Positions 11,525-23,342 of a DNA stretch of 64,000 nt are shown here, in pieces (position 1 is the stretch's first letter; each line of letters begins with the position of its first letter). Source of the stretch: Helianthus annuus (Eukaryota; Streptophyta; Magnoliopsida; Asterales; Asteraceae); NCBI RefSeq assembly GCF_002127325.2, contig NC_035435.2, forward strand, positions 107,956,382 through 108,020,381. The letters run 5' to 3'. The translations under genes and the position numbers were made by a program. Under the pieces are notes generated by a model. That model did not search any database. It had not been told where the DNA came from and saw only the letters and a program-made list of their open reading frames with translations.

Positions 11525-13239
11525 GAAATGTTGGAATAAAAACATAAAATAATGACTTTTGACAAGGAGTTTAACCCCCTAATCACCATGCTTCATTGGT
11601 TTGCTGCGAACTCCCGAAGGATAGTGATAATGTATCAAACAAAGTCTTTACAATTCAAGTATACCACCTTTCCATGTAAAGCAAGTCTTTCAAAACCAAG
11701 TTCACAATAACTTTTAACCTTCTTTGAAGTAGTCAACATGTTAAATTCTACCGAGACATAGTCACATAGATAACATGAATGTTTGAATGAACAAACATAA
11801 AGTTAGAGATTTATTTTAAAGGTTTTAAAGAGCTCACTTTCAATGAAGAAAGTTAATCACTCAAAGTTACCAACACAAACCAATAAGAAATTCATAACCA
11901 AAATTAAAAAATAAAATCAGGTTCATCCTCTTCAAGTGAATCAAGAAAGCCAACCGTGACAAATAAATGCACATTCAAACTTGAAATATTCATAAAGAAA
12001 GTCTACAAGAATTGAATGTAAAATGATTGTTTTTACAACTTGGATTAAAGGAAGATAATATACTACTAACTACTGATTAAAACTACTAAAAACATGAAAA
12101 TACAGAGTGGTGGTGATATCTAAGGAGTGGTATCTTGAATGGAAGGTTGGGTCTCAACATATAGGCTGTCTATGCGGTGGGGCACGCCGTGTGTCCAGTT
12201 GGGCATGAACCGGTGCTGAGACAATGATTGGTTCTACTAACTTGGTTGGAATCGCATTATTCAGATTTGGCCATCACGAGAGCGTGGTATGTCAGGCACA
12301 AGGAAACTTATTGAAGAACTTCTTGGATAAGATTGTGGAGAAGATTCTTGGTTGGAAATGTATCGTTCAGATTTGACACGATAACTTATGGACGAACTTC
12401 TTGAAGAAAATTCTGGTCGATGCATACCCTTGGAGAATCGGGAATCCCAAGGATGCTTAAGTTGATGAGACAACTGACGTTTAAGGAGGGTGTTGAAAGC
12501 AAAACTCCAAGGAACTGTGAGGATGACTTGTGGGATCTCATGCCCAGACGCGATGACAACGATGATGATTTGGATAGTAGATCTCGTATCTACGTACACG
12601 AGCCCATAATAAGTTATGGACAAGCCCCTGAAGATCATTACCTAAGATAGAAAGGGTGCTTCACGCTGTCAGATATTTGATGGGTGGTGCATGAGTTTCT
12701 GCTAACCATCAGACCTTGACGTTTATAAGGTAGCCGATTGAGAGATGACGCGACATGCCCAACTTTTGGACATAATGGGCAATGGCGATGAATCTGGAAG
12801 TGCTCAGGTTCTGAGACAACACGGAATTTGATTAGATATGACCGTTTGATTAACGAGATTGTTGAAGTTACCAGAAGGGCATGGCATGTGTGTTGACGAG
12901 CTGATAATAGCTATGAAATTTGACGGTATAGACAAGGTTATCAATGACAAGATAGTCAATGTTAATGGTGGTGATATGGGCGATGATAAGAATATTGGGT
13001 GCTATCAATGGAACCTTCATGTGAAGGTCAACGTGTTGGAATTGTGAAAGGTCAACTTACAATGACCGACGATTACAAATACGAATCACGAGGCAGGGGT
13101 GCCTAGCGAGTATGGAGTCGAACAAAAGTTGTGTGAGGAATGTATAAGCGAATAATATGAGCTGCGAGGTTGGAAGCAGACAATGAAGAAGGCTCTTTTG
13201 ACTTCGCGTATGGTGATTTGATTAGAGATAAAGGTGATG
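11525..13239. other. Unassigned sequence between element D and the hAT element
   Basis: AT-rich DNA with only short open frames (for example 12261-12638 minus, 12420-12650 plus), none with a motif I recognise. No terminal repeats, tRNA or gene-like codon pattern seen. Probably decayed repeat sequence. Confidence 0.4.
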
Positions 13240-14053
13240 CAGAGCCGTTCCAATGTTTTTGGAGGCCCTAAGCGAAGAACAAAGTCGAGGCCCTTTGAAT
13301 TTGTATAAAGAAAACATCGATTATGAGAGTTGCTACCTAGGTTTTTATGTGAGTCGCACTCGGATAATTTAGCCCCTAATTGGTATAAAGAAAACATCGG
13401 GGCCCTGGTCGACATTACAGTTCACGAGGTAAATGAAGGTAGGCGTCGACGATGACGATCCAATTTTAGGCCGAACCTACATTTTATTTGAAAAAAATCA
13501 AATTCATTAAAATTAAATGAGTGAAAGGTGTATACTGTTTACAGTATACAAATATTGATGTGACGACGTTAATAGTGAAGCTGCAACGGCCTACGGGTTT
13601 ACCAAGATATATAATAGGAATTTAAAATCCATATATAAAATTAATTTCTTTTAATTTACTAAAGTTGTGTAATATTGCATAAGTATAGTAACCATATTCT
13701 AAACTGTTATAGAAACTATATAAAGGTTTTTCTTTTTTACTTTTAGCTATATATCCAAGTTTGCACATATGATGCAATAAAAGCAAGTTTGCAGTTTGCA
13801 CATATGATGCAATAAAATTAAAAAAAATGAAAAAAGAAAACAGCACAAAATAAAATAGAGGGATAGAACGTTTGACCTCATTTTTAGAAGTAAAGGACTT
13901 TACCATGTTGTGCTGCTATTTTGTTAACATTGAATGATATGTATTTATTAGATAAACAATAATTATTATAATTTTTTTTTAAATATTGGAGGCCCTATAT
14001 TTTAGAGGCCCTAGGTCCAAGCCTAGTATGAATAGCCCCTAGGGCCGGCCCTG
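13240..14053. mobile_element. Non-autonomous hAT transposon, 814 bp
   Basis: Bounded by imperfect terminal inverted repeats: CAGAGCCGTTCC at the left and, read inward from the right, CAGGGCCGGCCCTAGGGG. It is flanked by a perfect 8-bp duplication AGGTGATG (13232-13239 and 14054-14061). CAGGGCCGGCCC-type ends with 8-bp duplications are typical of plant hAT elements. Both ends carry repeated AGGCCCT words inside the TIR. No transposase is encoded; the open frame at 13622-13906 is AT-rich and resembles nothing. A short internal duplication (CACATATGATGCAATAAAA, around 13764 and 13799) is visible. Confidence 0.85.
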
Positions 14054-14384
14054 AGGTGATGACAAGGATGACTAACACGCGAACATGTATAGACGAGATT
14101 CTGGTCACGTATAGTCTTAGTTGAGCAGGATTCGAGTGAAAAATGTACTTAATAATTATTTAGATGAATGGATTATCAGGATTAGTGTCAGATGGGTCAA
14201 TAGTGTTGTACTGTGAGTATGCATTTGAATAGTGTTGTACTGACGTTCCAAGTTGATGATGACTGATTAGGATGAGTAATGCTTATTATTTGTGTATTAT
14301 ACAAATTTTATATTAATATCTTAGTAGCTAGTCTTTGATTTTATCACAATTTGTATAAGTATTTAAATTAGATCATTTTGCTAC

Positions 14385-14450
14385 AATGGTTGCACGATCC
14401 CATTTTTATACATGAGGTTCCGGTTCGAAACCTGGCACCAACATGTCCCC
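14385..14450 (+). other. tRNA-like (B-box) sequence, not a functional tRNA
   Basis: Contains GGTTCGAAACC, close to the RNA polymerase III B box (GGTTCGANTCC), preceded at about the right distance by GGTTGCACGATCCC. It does not fold as a complete cloverleaf by eye. Such boxes occur in SINEs and in some plant hAT MITEs; a similar stretch is inside the MITE at 15266-15604. Confidence 0.35.
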
Positions 14451-14756
14451 TCTGAAATTTTTTTTGTTTCATTTCATTCAAGCTTGTGGCCGTAAAGGCC
14501 AAATATAATGAAGAAAATTGTTTAAAAATTGAGTTTGTAGCCTAATGTTTACTAGATTGGCCCATAAACTTTTTAATTGAATGAGAGCTTACCACAAAGA
14601 AATATCCTCATATACATATTCATTTGTAAGTTTCTTTTTCATTTGATTTGGTTATGTTATATTTAATAGTTTTGCTTATATTAAAATGTTTCTTTAAGTT
14701 AATTTTTTATATTATATTGTTTGTTTATGTTAATTCTTATTATTTGTCATTGAGGT

Positions 14757-14822
14757 TAACATGTAATTAGGGGCCTATTTTTTCTATTTGCATAGGGCCT
14801 CCGAATTCTAAGGACAACCCTG
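14757..14822. mobile_element. Right end of a second, diverged hAT-like element
   Basis: Read from the right: CAGGGTTGTCCTTAGAATT, then GGAGGCCCTATGC. The AGGCCCT word and CAGGG start match the end of the hAT element at 13240-14053. No left end or target duplication was found, so its extent is unknown. Confidence 0.4.
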
Positions 14823-15265
14823 GTTTTGAACCATCCTTTAGATAATCTCAAGTTAGTATTGTGATTAATCTTGTGTTTATCAACTGTTGTGACAAGGTTA
14901 ACGTATTTCTTGCGTGATTTTCTGTAGGGTTCGAGTGGTGTTGATGAGTGGCTTAGGTTGACGTGTCTGGTCTGTACGACTTAGACAAACTCGATCCAAG
15001 TATCATCCTAATGCTTTAGTTTTGGTTGGAAGTGGTTTCAGTGGTGACAAGAAGGGACGGTATGGTGCGATGCGATGGTGCGTGGTGAGATACGACAATG
15101 ATGTTTGGCGATGATAACGACAACGAGGTGGCAGTGTGTGATGGCTAAGTAGGCGAGTGAGTGTGTGACAACAGTGTCAGTGATTAGCGGTAAGCTAGTG
15201 TTTTGCAGGGAGTCATGGTGTTGCGGAGTGAGTTATGGAGATGCATGGTTTTTCATGGTGTTCAA

Positions 15266-15604
15266 CAGGGGCGGACCCACATAGAGCGGGTCGGGGTCCC
15301 CGGACCCCAATGTTTTTAAAAAAATTAGTAGATTTGGTATATTAAATATTATAAGGACCACATAAATACAATTAGGTGGACACCATAAAAAGAAAAGGAA
15401 AGCTGGTGTGGTGGCAAACCCCTCTCTTTGCCAACAAGAGGTCATGGGTTCAATCCTTGTATAGACTTTTTTTTAATCTAATTCAAACTTCGCTCTGACC
15501 CGACCCGAACGAGCACCGACTCGAAAATTTTAACGTTTTGTTATGAAAATTTTGAACACCGAAAAAATGGACCCCAGTGGAAAAAAATCTTGGGTCCGCC
15601 ACTG
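15266..15604. mobile_element. hAT-type MITE, 339 bp, carrying a tRNA-like segment
   Basis: The ends are CAGGGGCGGACCCA and TGGGTCCGCCACTG, an inverted repeat of about 14 bp. A perfect 8-bp duplication GTGTTCAA flanks it (15258-15265 and 15605-15612). Inside, 15397-15455 reads like a tRNA fragment: a GGTGTGGTGGC region, then GGGTTCAATCC, matching a B box. No coding capacity. The clean duplication supports transposition as a unit. Confidence 0.88.
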
Positions 15605-15612
15605 GTGTTCAA

Positions 15613-17070
15613 GATGCGTGGTTTCTTATGGACTTATGGTGTTATGGTGGAACTCATTGTTTGAACTTTGAAGAAGGATTATGTGCATGGGCTTAAACAT
15701 TGTTTTTATGGTAAAATGTGTGGCATCTGTGTGTGTATCGAAGGCAGATATTAGATGTAGGTTGGTTGAATTGCCTACATTTAGAAGCTAATAATGATGG
15801 TGACCTTTGGCTAAGCGTTTTCTCTTTAAGGGTTGGAATGAGGATGATCAAGGTAATGCATGATGATGATAAATGAAGATAAGTAGGGTTCACATGATGT
15901 TCTTTTTTTATATAGGTTACTAATGGAAGGTATTGAAGTATTAGATGAGATTGTTTAGTTTAAAGCTTGATTAGATTTTATATTTTCTATTGTTATATGT
16001 TATATAGGGCGTTTGCGGGTCGTGATAGTGGTATACGTCATCAAAACGCGAATCCGGCGAGAAAACTAAGACTGTAGGCAACTGTTTCGGGTCCCAAACG
16101 ACGTTTGCAATGGCGGCGAAGCCAATATGGATGGAAAGATCTTGGTGACGTGGTCGTTTTGATATATTATTTGTTGAAAACAGAGTTCGTTTCATCAGGT
16201 TTCGAGCCACACGAAGACAGACACGCAAAAGTGTGAGTTTTCATCATTGTTCTATGTACGGCGACTGTAGTGGTGGTTTAAGTGGTGGAGATGATGTGGG
16301 TCATCGATACGAATGCGTGGACATATTATTCGCCTAAATCAGAGTTCGTTTTGGCCAGTGTTAGTCTACTCGATTGTCGACGCACAAAACCGAACACACG
16401 GAGAGTCAGGTCTATGTTCTGGCAACAGTGGTGGCGTCGAGGGCCGATGCTGATTATTTTTAGAGGCCCGGCATGTCAAGATGAACGCGTGGTGGATCGC
16501 GGAAAACTGGGTTTCTATGGTCAAGTTATGGGCGAAACAAGATTATGTTCGCATTTTGTTACACGAGCTCTGTACAAACGCGCCAAGGACGACACGTATG
16601 CAAAGGTATGGCCCCATAGAACTTTATATTCGTTGTTAGGGACTATTTTGGAATGTGGGAAAATTTTCGAGGATGACTTCCATGAACGTTTTTCGGTAAC
16701 GCTATATTTGAGGTTTTTGTACGTGATTTAACACGTCGGTTATACATTTTAGGACGGTTTCAGCCAAGCTTTGTAGCTCCCTGATATGGAATAAATGGGT
16801 TGTTCATTTTGAGACATAGGTATTGATCAGGATGATTTGTGCGACGACAAGTTCGTGTTGGGGATGTATTCGCAAGACGGTTTGCTTGTGGAAGGAAAGC
16901 TTCGCAACCGGTGAATTCTAATTCCCCTTTTTATGTATCTATTTTGGGGGTAGCATACATGCGTCATTACATTATTTTACGTACATTATGTGTTCATTAA
17001 ATTTCGAGTTTAAAAAAATGTGTTGTTTATTAAACACTTTCCATCGAGTCTACTTCAAAAAGGGAGTCAA
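15613..17070. other. Unassigned old sequence, with a 149-codon open frame
   Basis: The frame at 16282-16731 (plus) has no motif I recognise and no gene context. The segment around 16150-16230 shares the phrase CAGAGTTCGTTT and neighbouring words with 16310-16370, suggesting a weak internal duplication. Nothing else supports a gene. Confidence 0.35.
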
Positions 17071-18705
17071 ACTGTTATATGAATTGGACCAATTATTAGT
17101 AAAATACAACACTTATATAAAATTATATTTCATAAATAAAATATATTTATATATAACTTTAGTTTCTAACAAAAAACCGTGAAAGTTGCAAAACCAAACG
17201 GTAACATCGTGAATTTTTGTGAAAAACAACCACATCGGACCATGAACACTTCTAGAAACTTCTAACTCGTTGCCATCCCATTTTACCGATAACACACATA
17301 CACCAATTGGAATTGAGATTGTAATTCCTAGGCCATAACATCAACATTCAGTCTTGATAACCCAAAAGGATGGTCATCCCTGTGTGTATCCGACTATCTA
17401 TATGGAGGCACCCATCAACGGGTGCGGCTATGTATAGGATTTTGTGTTTTATATAGAAAAAGATGATGAGAAAGAAAATTGTTTCCTCAAGCAAACAATA
17501 TTTTAGTGCTTCTACATGAGCGGTGCATTTTGTCAATGAGGCTCATGAAGAAGAAACAAACATACAACAACTATAGTTTACTATTTGCAATTCCATGATG
17601 CTTATCTAAATTGTTATATTAATTCGACCTATTATTAGTAAAATACAAGATTTATATATATAGTTATATTTCATATATTCAAATAATTATATTTATATAT
17701 AATTTTTTTTGGCAAAAACCATGAAACTAAAAAAACCCAAATAGTAAAACTGTGAATTTTCGTGAAAACCAACCGCACCAGACCATGAACACCTCTAGCA
17801 ACTTCTAACCCATTGCCGTCCATTTTTACCAATAACACATATAGACCAACTAAAATTAAGATTGTAATTCCTAGGGTAGTATTATCAAAATTCAGTCTTC
17901 ATAACCCAAAAGGGTGGTCATTAGTTTTGTATCTAACTATCTATACTGAGACACCCATCAATGGGGGGAGACCATGCATAGGATTTAGTGTTTTAGAGAG
18001 AGAGATGAAGAAAGCAAAAGTTGTTTCATGAAGCGACCACTGTTTTAGTGCTTCTACAAGAGCGGTGCTTTTTGATATACTAGACACCTGTTGACTAACC
18101 CAAACTATAGAGGAGGCTCTCTTGAAGAAAAACAAATATCCAACAACTACATTTACTATCTTCAGTTCCATGAAGTTTAGTTGAATTGTTATATCCATAT
18201 TAGTAAAACACAACACTTATATAATATAATTTTTCATAAATAAAATATATTTATATATAACTTTAGTTTTTAACAAAAAAAACCACAAAAGTGGCCAAAC
18301 CAAACGGTAACACCCTGAATTTTCGTGAAAACCAACCATATCGAACCATGTACACTTCTAGCAACTTGTAACCCGTTGCCATCCCATTTTCCCGATAACA
18401 CACATACACCAATAGGAATTGAGATTGTAATTCCTAAGCCGTAACATCAACATTCAGTCTTGATAACCTAAAAGGGTGGTCATCATTGTGTGTATCTGAT
18501 TATCTATATGGAGGCACCTATCAACGAGGGCGGCCATGTATAAGATTTTGTGTTTTAGATAGAGAAAGATGATGAGAAATAAAGTTATTTCATGAAGCGA
18601 ACACTGTTTAAGTGCTTCTACATGAGCGGTGTGTTTTGTAGATGAGGCTCTCATGAAGAAGAAACAAACATAACAACTATAGTTTACTATTTGTAGTTCC
18701 ATGTT
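17071..18705. repeat. Three tandem diverged copies of a ~0.54-0.58 kb unit
   Basis: Units start near 17071, 17611 and 18186, each with TTGTTATAT-like words, ATTAGTAAAA, then TATATTTATATATAA, later CATCAACATTCAGTCTTGATAA-like words, TGGAGGCACC, GATGATGAGAAA and TTAGTGCTTCTACA, ending in an ATTTGCAATTCCATG-like string. Copies differ by many substitutions and small indels, so the duplication is old. No coding function is evident; the short frames within are inconsistent between copies. Confidence 0.8.
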
Positions 18706-19048
18706 GAAAGTCAAACTAACCAATGACGAAGTCGAATAGTAGTTTCGACATAGACTTCGTAAGATGGAATAGTCGTAAGTGATAGTGACTAAGCTAACCA
18801 TCTTACGGATTATGATGATAGTTTGACGCTTGACAAGCTAGGTGGAGGCTTGGGAAAGAAGCTGGTCAAATAGATCGAGTACGCGGAAAAGAGCATAACC
18901 GGATGGAAGGTAAGTGAAACTTAGACCTTTTTGTAGAATACGTGCTTATTCTAAAAGTTACATATACGATAAAGATAATATTTAAGATATGGTTTACGAC
19001 GCGAAATGGTACGGTCGAAACATATCAAAAGTTCAAAAATCATGTATA
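18706..19048. other. Sequence into which element E inserted (continues at 59523-59984)
   Basis: With E removed, 18706-19053 joins 59523-59984. It contains GGATGGAAG/GTAAGTGAA near 18902-18917, a good 5' splice-site match resembling leader sequences in chromovirus LTRs, and many AAATGGTA words on the right side. It may be an old LTR, later cut by element H, but I could not find its ends. Confidence 0.35.
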
Positions 19049-19053
19049 ATGGT

Positions 19054-19514
19054 TGTTGGACCGTTCTATGACCCGAAAAGTCAGTTAAGGCAGTTCATCT
19101 TTGCGTATAAAGGCGGAATCAATGTACACAAAGTAACAACAGCTTTTCCTCTTTAATTCCTTCTCTATTGATGCTTTCTGAATGCAATTTGACAGAGTTT
19201 CGTTACAAAGCATATGACTAGGTTTCGCTCCAAGTTACAGACTGAATTCACACATTAGGTGTATATAGGTCTGCTGATTTCGCTTATATGACAGTCCATA
19301 TAAGCGAAACCCCATGTGAACTTATAAGCGAAATCACCTAGGAACCATAAGAGCGAAACCTTAATGACCCTAAAAGCGAAATCACTTCTAAACTATGTTC
19401 ATATAAGCGAAACCTCTATAATAAACCCTAATCTTGATTTCCAAGCTCCAATCTAACTTATCTTAACCTAAGACTCAATGCATACGTAGTCAACAGACAT
19501 TCCGTGCACCAACA
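19054..19514 (-). repeat. 3' LTR of element E (461 bp)
   Basis: TGTTGGACC at the left end, CACCAACA at the right. Contains a 13-bp inverted repeat with a 6-base loop (TTTCGCTTATATG 19278-19290 and CATATAAGCGAAA 19297-19309) and several further AGCGAAA words upstream of the TATA position. Confidence 0.95.
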
Positions 19515-19530
19515 GACTCCCCCTTGGATG
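19515..19530 (-). other. Polypurine tract of element E, with repeats nearby
   Basis: CCAAGGGGGAGTC on the minus strand abuts the LTR. GGGGGAGTCTG recurs twice near 19667-19698. Multiplied tracts are reported for Sireviruses. Confidence 0.75.
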
Positions 19531-21161
19531 TTGACGAAGTCTTCGGCTTCGAGTCTTCAGTCTTGGTCTTTTCTCCAACTCTCTGTCTTCTCATCATAAG
19601 CATTATATCTTCACATGTTCACAATCTTGTCCTGGCTCCATCTTCAAACTTCCCTTTGACTGTTGATCCAGACTCCCCCTTTCACAGACTCCCCCTCTCA
19701 ATATGCTAGAATCTGAGGTCTTGATCTGGTTCAAGCTTTGACAATTAGCTCCCGTGGGAATGATGAAGTCCAAAACCTGTTACTCAACCATCAAACATTA
19801 CAATTCTATCTTTTCAACAATAAATCACAAACTCAATCAGCTTTAGAAATCCACTCAAGTATTCAGGTCCAAGTTAATGACCCTGATTACTCAATTAATC
19901 TATCAAGTCCAATTTAATGACCTTGGTTGATCTTTTGACGATACAGACTGATTTTGTAAAACATTTTCAAACATTTTCTGAAAAATGTAACAAGCATCAA
20001 ATTAATGAACTTGTTTTAATTTGTAAATCACACAAACTCTGACAAAGTAAACTCTCCTCATTCTTCAGCTTAGAACTTTTCCTGCATCTGCTTCAACCTT
20101 CGAGAATCCAAAGATTAACTCTCCACTTTGGTTTGTCAAAAATAAAGCAGAAATAAAATCTTTTTGGATTTAAAAAAAATGTTCTAAACTAAGAAATGAA
20201 ATACAGAAACTTAAATTGCAGAAATTAAAGAAATTAAACTATATACAAACTTATTTTTGGCGAGCGTGTCAGGGAATAATATCAGCTTTTCAGACAAATC
20301 ACAAGTACCGTTAAGCTTCATTTCATACTTAGACTTAAACAATTCACCTCGATTGTCGATATACTGATCCATCTTAAATTCTCACACAGATTTCAATCTA
20401 TTCAGGATACGATTTAGATGTCTTATAAACTTAGCTCATTCATGTGTCCCACCTCTTGAATATACTCCCGTATCCAGAATCCCAGATATTCAGTCTTACA
20501 GGTGAGTATACCACAGATGATATCTGTCAGGGGTTAAATGCGAGTGCCGTGAGAGCTCAGGTCGATACTTCCGTATACGCAGAGAGATGACGACTTCGAC
20601 TTTTCGGTGTGTCCCCTTTAGAGGATCTCTTAGTTACAACAGCATACGATTAGCATTTTGCAATGTTTCATCGTTTTTTATGCTGAGGGTGGTGCTATAT
20701 TTCAAGCAATGCATAAAGTATTATTCGGGGACTAGGTCAGAACTTCCATTCAGCAGAAGTCCCGGAATAATACCCCAGATATCACTGAGTATAAAGACCT
20801 AGTATCTCAGAATATGGGACCTTTCAAACGAGATTTCAGGGGTTACCTATATATCCAAGTAGTGTTCCCCACGAATTTCGCAACTTTGAAATTTTAGGTT
20901 TATATCCCGAATAAATCTACTAAATGTGCGAAAACCTATCGACACATCATTAGTGAGACTGTTTAACTCATTTAATCTTTACAATTCTTTAGCATATTGT
21001 AATTGTCTAGCCGATATACTATCATTTTCCCTTTTTACACAACCTCTTTTTCAATTTTCTATTGTTTTTGTATTTTGAAATTTTATCATGTTTTTTGTAT
21101 TTTTGCATTTTTTACTGTTTTTGTATTTTCTGAAAAATATATCTATATACAACTACTCCCC
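19531..21161 (-). other. Non-coding 3' region of element E
   Basis: About 1.6 kb between RNase H and the 3' LTR. No env-like frame was found. It contains extra polypurine-tract copies near 19665-19700 and an ACTCCCCCT word at about 21156. Confidence 0.6.
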
Positions 21162-23337
21162 CTAAATACCAAAACAAGTAAAAAATCGACAAACCATTGC
21201 ATATTGTTTCTCATCTTCATCCGCAACAGTACTCTCATCAACGCCAATTATGCCATCCGACACCGAAAGAAGCTTCATACCATTCAGTTTTAACAAATAT
21301 TTAAACCGAGTTTTATCAAAAGCTTTGGTATGTAAATCAGCTTTCTGTTCGTCAGTGTGGATTTTCTCAATTCGTATCAACTTTTTCTCGAAACAATCGC
21401 GAATAAAGTGATGACGAATTTCTATATGTTTAGTTTTAGCGTGATGTACTGGATTCTTTGTTATATTTATAGCAGCCTCATTATCAGCAAAAAGAGGTGT
21501 GTTAAGAAACTGCAAACCGTAGTCGCGCATCTGTTGCTGTATCCACAGAATCTGAGAGCAGCAACTGCTAGCAGAAACATACTCCGCTTCACATGTAGAT
21601 AGCGCCACAGACGTTTGTTTCTTACACTGCCAGGTAACCAATCTAGGTCCAAAGAACTGGCATCCTGCAGTCGTTGATTTTGTATTGACTTTGCAGCATC
21701 CGAAATCCGAATCGGAATACCCTTCGAGCGTAAAGTCGCCTTTTCTAGGATACCACAACCCCAATGTAGGAGTTCCCTTCAAGTAGCGTAATATCCTCTT
21801 CACAATAATCATGTGCGAAGCTCTCGGGTTAGATTGATATCTTGCTGCGAGGCACGTTGGGTACATGATATCAGGACGTGAAGCAGTTAGATACATCAAA
21901 GAACCTATCATGGAACGGTAGAACGTTTCATTAGCCCTGTCTCCGGTGAGATCTGGGTGAATCCCATGATTTGGGTAGCAGCTGGAGTAGAACTTGACAT
22001 TCCAACTTTTGTTAGAATATCATGCACGTACTTCGTCTGATGAATGAAAATTCCCTCAGGTAGTTGTTCAACTTGTAGTCCCAGAAAGAATTTCATCTCC
22101 CCCATTGATGACATTTCGAATTTTTGCTTCATCACCTGTTCGAAATCTTTGCACAATTTCTCATTCGTCGACCCAAAGATTATATCGTCTACATAAATCT
22201 GAACTATCAGAAGATGTTCGTCGACCTCTTTAGTGAAGAGAGTGGCATCCACTTTTCCACGTATGAAACTGTTGGCTAGTAGGTGTTGAGACAGAGTCTC
22301 GTACCAGGCTCTCGGGGCCTGATGTAAACCATACAGCGCTTTGTCCAATAAGTAGACCTTGTTTTTGTGGATTGGATCAGTAAAGCCCACCGGCTGACCG
22401 AAATAAACCTCCTCTTTGACCTTCCCATAAAGAAACGCCGATTTTACATCTAACTGATATACTTTGAAGTTCTTCCAAGACGCAAATGCAAGGAAAATTC
22501 TGATTGCCTCTAGTCGTGCCACAAGAGCATAGACTTCAGTAAAATCAATCCCCTCCTGTTGACTAAAGCCCTGAACAACAAGTCGAGCTTTGTTCCTTAC
22601 AACAACTCCTCTGTCGTCTCTCTTACACTTGAATACCCATTTCGTATTGATTTTCCTTTGACCATCCGGCAAATCCATTAACTTCCACACTCCCAACTTT
22701 TCAAACTGACTTAACTCTTCTTGCATCGCAATGACCAAAGAGTCTTCAGTAAGCGCCTCTTTGTAAGTTCTTGGTTCGATCTACGAGATAAAACAACTTA
22801 ATGAAAATTCAGTTTGTAAAGGTGCTACTGTAGAATAAAAACATGTTAAGCCCTGGTCGATTTGACGTCTCGTGCGAACGCCTGAATGCAATTCTCCTAT
22901 GATCAACTCCTCTGGATGATATGAAAGAGTTCGCGGCATTGCTTTGCTTGGAACATCCACATCGCCTTCCAGATTAGTAACATTTTGATTTGCACTTTGT
23001 TCACCAATTTGGTTTATTTGACTTGAATCCTGAATCTGCTCCCCCTCAGAATCTGAATCTCCATGATCAAAGATCGGCATGTTTTCAGCTTCTTGATTAT
23101 CATTCTCAACCGACTGATTATCATGAGCAACTTCATTCTGTTGGACATCATCTTGTTCACCAGCATTACTCGGACCTGCTTCGTCATCATTTGAAGTTTC
23201 CTGAGGTCGCCTTGAATACTCAGCTGGGAACCTTTGCTGTGACTCGTATTCGCGCAAAATATCCAATTCATCAAAGAAATCTTCATCTTCCTCTGAATCT
23301 TCTCTCATGTCAAATGATTCCCAAAACTTGTCATAAT
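21162..23337 (-). pseudogene. pol: Copia hinge, reverse transcriptase and RNase H (element E)
   Basis: Continues from 53332 after removal of element F. An acidic hinge (EDSEEDEDFFDELD, then many Asn/Gln/Glu) leads to PRTLSYHPEELIIGEL. One stop (22781-22783) comes before the RT, which shows KARLVVQGFSQQEGIDF, YQLDVKSAFLYGKVKEEVYF and YVDDIIFGSTN. A frameshift near 21940 precedes SMIGSLMYLTASRPDIMY; RNase H then has the conserved CEAEYVSASSCCSQILW and KTKHIEIRHHFIRD. The end at 21162 is followed by 1.6 kb without coding sequence. Confidence 0.9.
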
Positions 23338-23342
23338 GATAT

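Larger units (their letters stand above)
14062..15257. other. Unassigned DNA with a hAT end and a tRNA-like stretch
   Basis: No open frame of note. Contains the tRNA-like box near 14385-14450 and a hAT-like right end at about 14757-14822 (listed separately). The rest is AT-rich, low-complexity sequence. Confidence 0.4.

Noticed and set aside
12261..12650. Overlapping open frames on both strands
   Set aside because: No motif and no conserved counterpart elsewhere in the window.
14385..14450. tRNA gene
   Set aside because: A B-box-like string is present but there is no full cloverleaf.
16282..16731. 149-codon open frame as a gene
   Set aside because: No recognisable domain, no neighbouring gene structure, and surrounding DNA looks decayed.
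19531..21161. Env-like gene between RNase H and 3' LTR of E, as in some Sireviruses
   Set aside because: No continuous frame, signal peptide or membrane segment is visible on the element's coding strand.
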